The notes beneath the pieces are model-generated. The model saw nothing but the letters and a program-made list of their open reading frames with translations, was not told where the DNA came from and did no database searches. A stretch of 64,000 nt of DNA, taken from an uncultured Pseudomonadales bacterium (lineage in GTDB: Bacteria; Pseudomonadota; Gammaproteobacteria; Pseudomonadales; Azotimanducaceae). A program made the translations under genes and the position numbers. The DNA is taken from positions 1,162,132-1,226,131 of the forward strand of contig OY282519.1 of the NCBI GenBank assembly GCA_958296405.1, written 5' to 3'. Shown here piece after piece: positions 25,101 through 31,100 of the stretch. How positions within the stretch are numbered: the stretch's first letter is position 1; each line of letters starts with the position of its first letter.

Positions 25101-28100
25101 ACCTTCGACGTGGCGGTGACGGGCGACGTCCTGGACGAGGCGAACGAGACCGTCTTGGTGACCCTGAGCAACGCGGCGAATGCAACCATCTCGACGGCCA
25201 CCGGCACGGGGACGATCACGGACAACGACGCGACGCCCTCGATCACGTTGACGGTGGATGACGGCAGCGTGGGTGAGGACGACGGGGCGACGACGATCAC
25301 GGTGACGGCCGCGGTGGACGGCGCGACCCGGTTCGCCGCGGCCACGACGGTGACGGTGAGCGTGGCGGGCGGCGGCGCGGCGACGGCGGTGGACTTCGCG
25401 GCGGTGACGGACTTCGACATCGAGATTGCGGCGGGCGCGGCGAGCGGCGCCGGGACCTTCACGCTGACGCCGACGGACGATGCGCTGGACGAGGCGGACG
25501 AGACGGTGACGGTGAGCGGCGTCTCAGGCAGCCTGACGGTGAACTCGGCGACGCTCAGCCTGACGGACGACGACGGCGCACCGTCGCTGTCGATCGACTC
25601 GCCGAGCGTGACAGAGGGGGACAGCGGCACGACGACGCTGACGTTCACGGTGACGCTGAGCGCGGCGAGCGGCCAGCAGGTGACGGTGGCCTACGCGGAC
25701 GCCGGGACCGGCACGGCCACGTCGGGGACGGACTACACGGCCATCACCGGCGGGACGCTGACCTTCGCGGCGGGGACGACGAGCCAGACCTTCGACGTGG
25801 CGGTGACGGGCGACGCGCTGGACGAGGCGAACGAGACCGTCGCGGTGACCCTGAGCGGCGCGACGAACGCGACGATCGCGACGGCCACCGGCACGGGGAC
25901 GATCACGGACAACGATGCGACGCCGACGTTGTCGGTCAACTCGCCGAGCGTGACGGAGGGCGACAGCGGCACGGCGACCCTGACGTTCACGGTGACGTTG
26001 AGCGCGGCGAGCGGCCGGCAGGTGACGGTGGCCTACGCCGACGCCGGGAGCGGCACGGCCACGTCGGGGACCGACTACGCGGCCATCACCGGCGGGACGC
26101 TGACCTTCACGGCGGGGACGACGAGCCAGACCTTTGACGTGGCAGTGACGGGCGATGTCCTGGACGAGGCGAACGAGACGGTGGTGGCAGCCCTGAGCAC
26201 CCCGACGAACGCAACCGTGTCAAGCACGGCGGGCGCCGGCACGGGGACAATCACGGACGACGACGGCGCGCCGTCGCTGTCAATCAACTCGCCGAGCGTG
26301 ACGGAGGGTGACAGCGGTTCGACGAACCTGACGTTCACGGTGACGTTGAGCGCGGCGAGCGGCCAGGAGGTGACGGTGGACTACGCCGGCGCCACGACCG
26401 GCACGGCCACGTCCGGGACGGACTACACGGCGATCACCGGCGACACGCTGACCTTCGCGGCGGGGGACACCAGCAAGACCTTCGACGTGGCGGTGCTGGG
26501 CGACGCGCTGGACGAAGCGAACGAGACCGTGGTGGTGTCCCTGAGCAACGCGACGAATGCAACCATCTCAACGGCGAGCGGGACGGGGACGATCACCGAC
26601 GACGACGCGACGCCCTCGATCACGTTGACGGTGGATGAGAGCAGCGTGGCCGAAGGCGACGGGGCGACCACGATCACGGTGACGGCCACGGTGGACGGCA
26701 CGACCCGGTTCGGCGCGGCGACGACGGTGACGGTGAGCGTGGCGGGCAGCGGCACGGCGACGGCGGTGGACTTCGCGACGGTGACGGACTTCGACATCAC
26801 GATTGCGGCGGGGGTGGCGAGCCAGACCGGGACGTTCACGCTGACGCCGACTGACGATGCGGAGGACGAGACCGACGAGACGGTGACGGTGAGCGGCGTC
26901 TCAGGCAGCCTGACGGTGAACTCAGCCACGATCAGCCTGACGGACAACGATGGCGCGCCGACGCTGTCAATCAATTCGCCGAGCATGGCGGAGGGCGACA
27001 GCGGTTCGACCAACCTGACGTTCACGGTGACGTTGAGTCCGGCGAGCGCCCAGCAGGTGACGGTGAACTATGCCGACGCCGGGGCCGGCACGGCCACGTC
27101 CGGAACGGACTACACGGCGATTACCACCGGCACGCTGACCTTCGCGGCGGGGACGACCAGCCAGACCTTCAACGTGTCGGTGAACGGCGACGCGCTGGAC
27201 GAAGCGAACGAGACGGTGGTGGTGTCCCTGAGCGCCCCGACGAACGCGACCGTATCAAATACGGCGGGCGACGGGACGGGGACGATCACGGACGACGACG
27301 ACGCGCCGACACTGTCGATCAACTCGCCGAGCGTGACCGAGGGGGCCAGCGGTTCGACGGCGACCCTGACGTTCACGGCGACGTTGAGCGCGCCGAGCGG
27401 CCGGCAGGTGACGGTGGCTTACGCCGACGCCGGGACCGGCACGGCCACGTCCGGGACCGACTACATGGCGATCACCGGCGGCACGCTGACCTTCGCGGCG
27501 GGGGACACCAGCCGGCCCTTCAACGTGTCGGTGACGGGCGACGTCCTGGACGAGGCGGACGAGACCGTCGTGGTGACCTTGGGCAGCCCGACGAACGCGA
27601 CGATCGCGACGGGCACCGGCACGGGAACGATCGCGGACGACGACGACGCGCCGTCGCTGTCGATCAACTCACCGCGCGTGGCGGAGGGACACAGCGGCAC
27701 GACGACCCTGACGTTCACGGTGAGGTTGAGCGCGGCGAGCGGCCGGCAGGTGACGGTGGACTGTGTCGCTACCGGGACCGGCACGGCCATGTCCGGGACG
27801 GACTACACGGTGCTCACCAGCGGCGCGCTGACCTTCGCGGCGGGGACGACCAGCCAGATCTTCAACGTGGCGGTGACGGGCGACACGCTGGTCGAGTCGG
27901 ACGAGACCGTCGTGGTGACCTTGGGCAACCCGACGAACGCGACGATCGCGACGGGCACCGGCACGGGGACGATCACGGACGACGACGGCGCGCCGTCGCT
28001 GTCGGTCGACTCGCCGCGCGTGGCGGAGGGAGACGGCGGCTCGACGCCCCTGACGTTCACGGTGACTTTGAGCGCAGCAAGCGGCCAGCAGGTGACGGTG

Positions 28101-31100
28101 GCTTACGCCGACGCCGGTACCGGCACGGCCACGTCGGGGACCGACTACGTGGCGATCATCGGCGGCACGCTGACCTTCGCGGCGGGGGAGACGAGCAAGT
28201 CGTTCACGGTGTCGGTGACGGGCGACTTCCTGGAGGAGGCGGACGAGACCGTCGTGGTGGCCCTGAGCAACGCTGGGAACGCGGCCATCGGGACGGCGAC
28301 GGGAACCGGCACGATCTGGGACGACGACGATGGCGGTGGCCGTGGCGTCGCGCCGACGCTGTCGATCGACTCGCCGCGCGTGGCGGAGGGCGACAGTGGC
28401 TCGACGGACCTGACGTTCACGGTGACGTTGAGCGCGTCGCGTGGCCGCCAGGTGACGGTGGACTGGGCCGACGCCGGGACTGGCACGGCCACGCCGGGGA
28501 CGGACTACGCGGCGTTCGCCGGCGGGACGCTGACCTTCGCGGCGGGGGAGACGAGCAAGTCGTTCACGGCGTCGGTGACGGGCGATGTCTTGGACGAGGC
28601 GGACGAGGCCGTCGTGGTGACGTTGAGCAGCCCGACGAACGCGACGATCTCGACGGCGACGGGGACGGGGACGATTGCGGACGACGACGCGGCGCCGTCG
28701 CTGTCGATCGATTCGCCGCGCGTGTCGGAAGGGGACGGCGGCTCGACGGACCTGACGTTCACGGTCACCCTGAGCGCGGTGAGCGGGAAGCAAGTGACGG
28801 TGGACTGGGCCGACGCCGGGACTGGCACGGCCACGCCGGGGACGGACTACGCGGCGGTCGCCGGCGGGACGCTGGCCTTCGCTGCGGGAACCACCAGCCG
28901 GACCTTCGACGTGTCGGTGACCGGCGACGTCCTGGACGAGGCGGACGAGGCCGTGGTGGCGGTCCTGAGCCGCCCGGCGAACGCCGTCCTGGGGACGGCG
29001 CGCGGCGTCGGCACGATCATTGACGACGACGACTTGGCGCCGAGCTTCGGCGGCGGCGCGGCGGTGCCGGACCAGTCGTGGATCCGGAACTGGCCGATTC
29101 CGGCGTTGACGCTGCCGGCCGCGACGGGCGGCGACGGGGCGCTGACCTACGCGCTGGCGCCGGCGCTGCCCGCCGGGCTGAGCTTCGACGCGGCGACGCG
29201 GGAGCTGTCGGGGACGCCGACGCGGGCGCAGGCGGCGACCGAATACAGCCTGACGGCCACGGACGGGGATGGGGACGTGGCGGCGCTGAGCTTCACGATC
29301 GAAGTGACTGGCCCGGTCGTGGCGTCGATCGCGGACGCCCAAGCGGTGGAGGGCGAACCCGTCGAATTTGGGATTGCGCTGTCCAGGCCGGTGCCGGATG
29401 GCGGGTCGCTGCTGGTGGTTTGGCGGACGGCCGACGGCACGGCCGTGGCGCCGTCCGACTACGCGCCGCCTGCGGGCGGGCGCGGGGAGTTGACGATCGC
29501 GGCGGGGCAGGACGCGGCGGTGATCGCCGTTCGGACTGCGGACGACGGCTTGGCGGAGGGGGAGGAAGCGTTCACGGTGACGCTGGTGAGCGTCGGCGAT
29601 GCGGAGCTGGGCGACGCCGAGGCCGAGGGCCGGATCGTCGACGACGACTTGGCGCGGCTGCGCGGCGAGGCGCTGCAATGGTCTTTGGCGGCGTTCGGCA
29701 GGACGGTGGCGACCGAGGCGGTGGACGCCATCGGGCAGCGCTTCCGGCCCGGCGGCGCGCCTCGGGCCGAGGGGTCGGCCGCGCCGCCGCGGAGCGGTTC
29801 CGGCGCGGCCGGGTTGGGCTGGGCAACGCTCGCTGGGGGGTTGGACGCGCTGCCGCGGGCCGGTGGCGGCGTCGCGCCCGGCGCGCGGCAGGGCTTCCCC
29901 CCGAACGGCGCCGCCGCGGGCTTGCCGAACGGCCCCGGCGGCCTTTCTGGCCCCGAGCGTTCGCCGCTGGGCGAGTTCCTGTCCCAGGTCGCCTTCGAGT
30001 CGCGCCTTGGCGCGAAGGGCGAGGACGCTGGGGACGGCGGGCGCTGGACATTGTGGGGCCGCGGTTCGAGGAGCCGGTTCAGCAGCGGTTCCGGCGCGGG
30101 GCTGACGCTGGACGGGGAGGTGGACACGGGCTACTTGGGCGCGGACGCGCGGCTGTTCGAGGGCGGCCCGCTGCTGGGGGTGGCGCTGTCGCACAGCGTC
30201 GGGGAGCTGGGCTACCAAGCGTCGGGCGGGTTGAGTCGGGCGCGGGTGGAGGTGGACCTGAGCAGCGTGCTGCCCTATGGCCACTGGGCGGTGAACGACT
30301 GCGTGTCCCTGTGGGCGCTGCTGGGAATCGGCTGGGGGAAGGCGACCTTGGCGGACGGGTTCGAGCAGGCGTCGGCGGACACGGCGATGCGGATGGCGGC
30401 GTTTGGCAGCCGCGGGAAGCTGGTGCCGTGGAGAGGGCTGGAGCTGGCGCTGAAAGCGGACGCCTTCGTGGTGGGCATGGAAGGGTCGGCGGCGGTCGGC
30501 GCTGCGGCGGCGATGCCGGATGTGGACGCGGACGCGCGCCGCCTGCGCGTGATGGTGGAGGGAAGCCGCGGCTGGCAGCCGTCGGCGCGTCAGAGCCTGG
30601 AGCTGAGCCTGGAGTTCGGCGGGCGCTGGGACGGCGGCGACGCGGACGCGGGGATGGGCGCGGAGCTGGGCGGCGGCTTGGCGTACCGCCATGCGGGCTG
30701 GGGCTTGGGGGTCGAGGCGCGCGGCCGGCGCCTGCTTGGGCACGCGGAGAGCGCTTTCGAGGAATGGGGGGCGAGCGTGTCGGTGGCGTTGGATCCGGGC
30801 GAGGAGGGGGTTGGCGCGTCGCTGTCGCTGTCGCCGGTTTGGGGGGAGGCGTCGAGCGGGGTGGAGAACATGTGGCGGAGCGAGCGGCTGCTGGGCGCGG
30901 GTCTGGGCGGCCAGGCGGAGCGGGCTGGCCGCGGCGGCTGGCGTCCGGGCCGGCTGCGGATGGAGCTGGGCTATGGGTTCGAGACGCGCGGGCCGAGCTT
31001 GCTGAGGCTGTACGGGGGTCTGGAGGAGGATGGCCCGGGGAGCAGGAGCTGGCGCCTGGGCGGCGGGATGAAGGGCGGGCGGCTGGACTGGAGCCTGGAG

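Larger units (their letters stand above)
4221..29033 (+). repeat. Coding tandem array of about 70 Calx-beta units (mostly 342 bp)
   Basis: Units begin with a conserved LSI-[DN]-SPSVTEGDSGS strand and end with TITD[DN]DA. Most are 342 bp, with variants of 345-351 bp (extra residues such as TEGASGSTATL or SNTAGTGTGTITD). Between about 11460 and 13540 the array is interrupted by a He_PIG-like domain and five more divergent units (for example SDSSIPENGGTTTVSATL). From 13.5 to 28 kb the units are much more alike, showing recent homogenisation; the last few (28.0-29.0 kb) diverge again with SPRVAEG/SPRVSEG. Confidence 0.9.

Noticed and set aside
7478-27025. Series of ~85- to 200-codon minus-strand open frames with a 342-bp period
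   Set aside because: They simply mirror the repeats on the opposite strand and share the same period; no independent start signals.
4221-29033. CRISPR-like periodicity
   Set aside because: The period is 342 bp and coding, with conserved protein strands; there are no short repeats with unique spacers.
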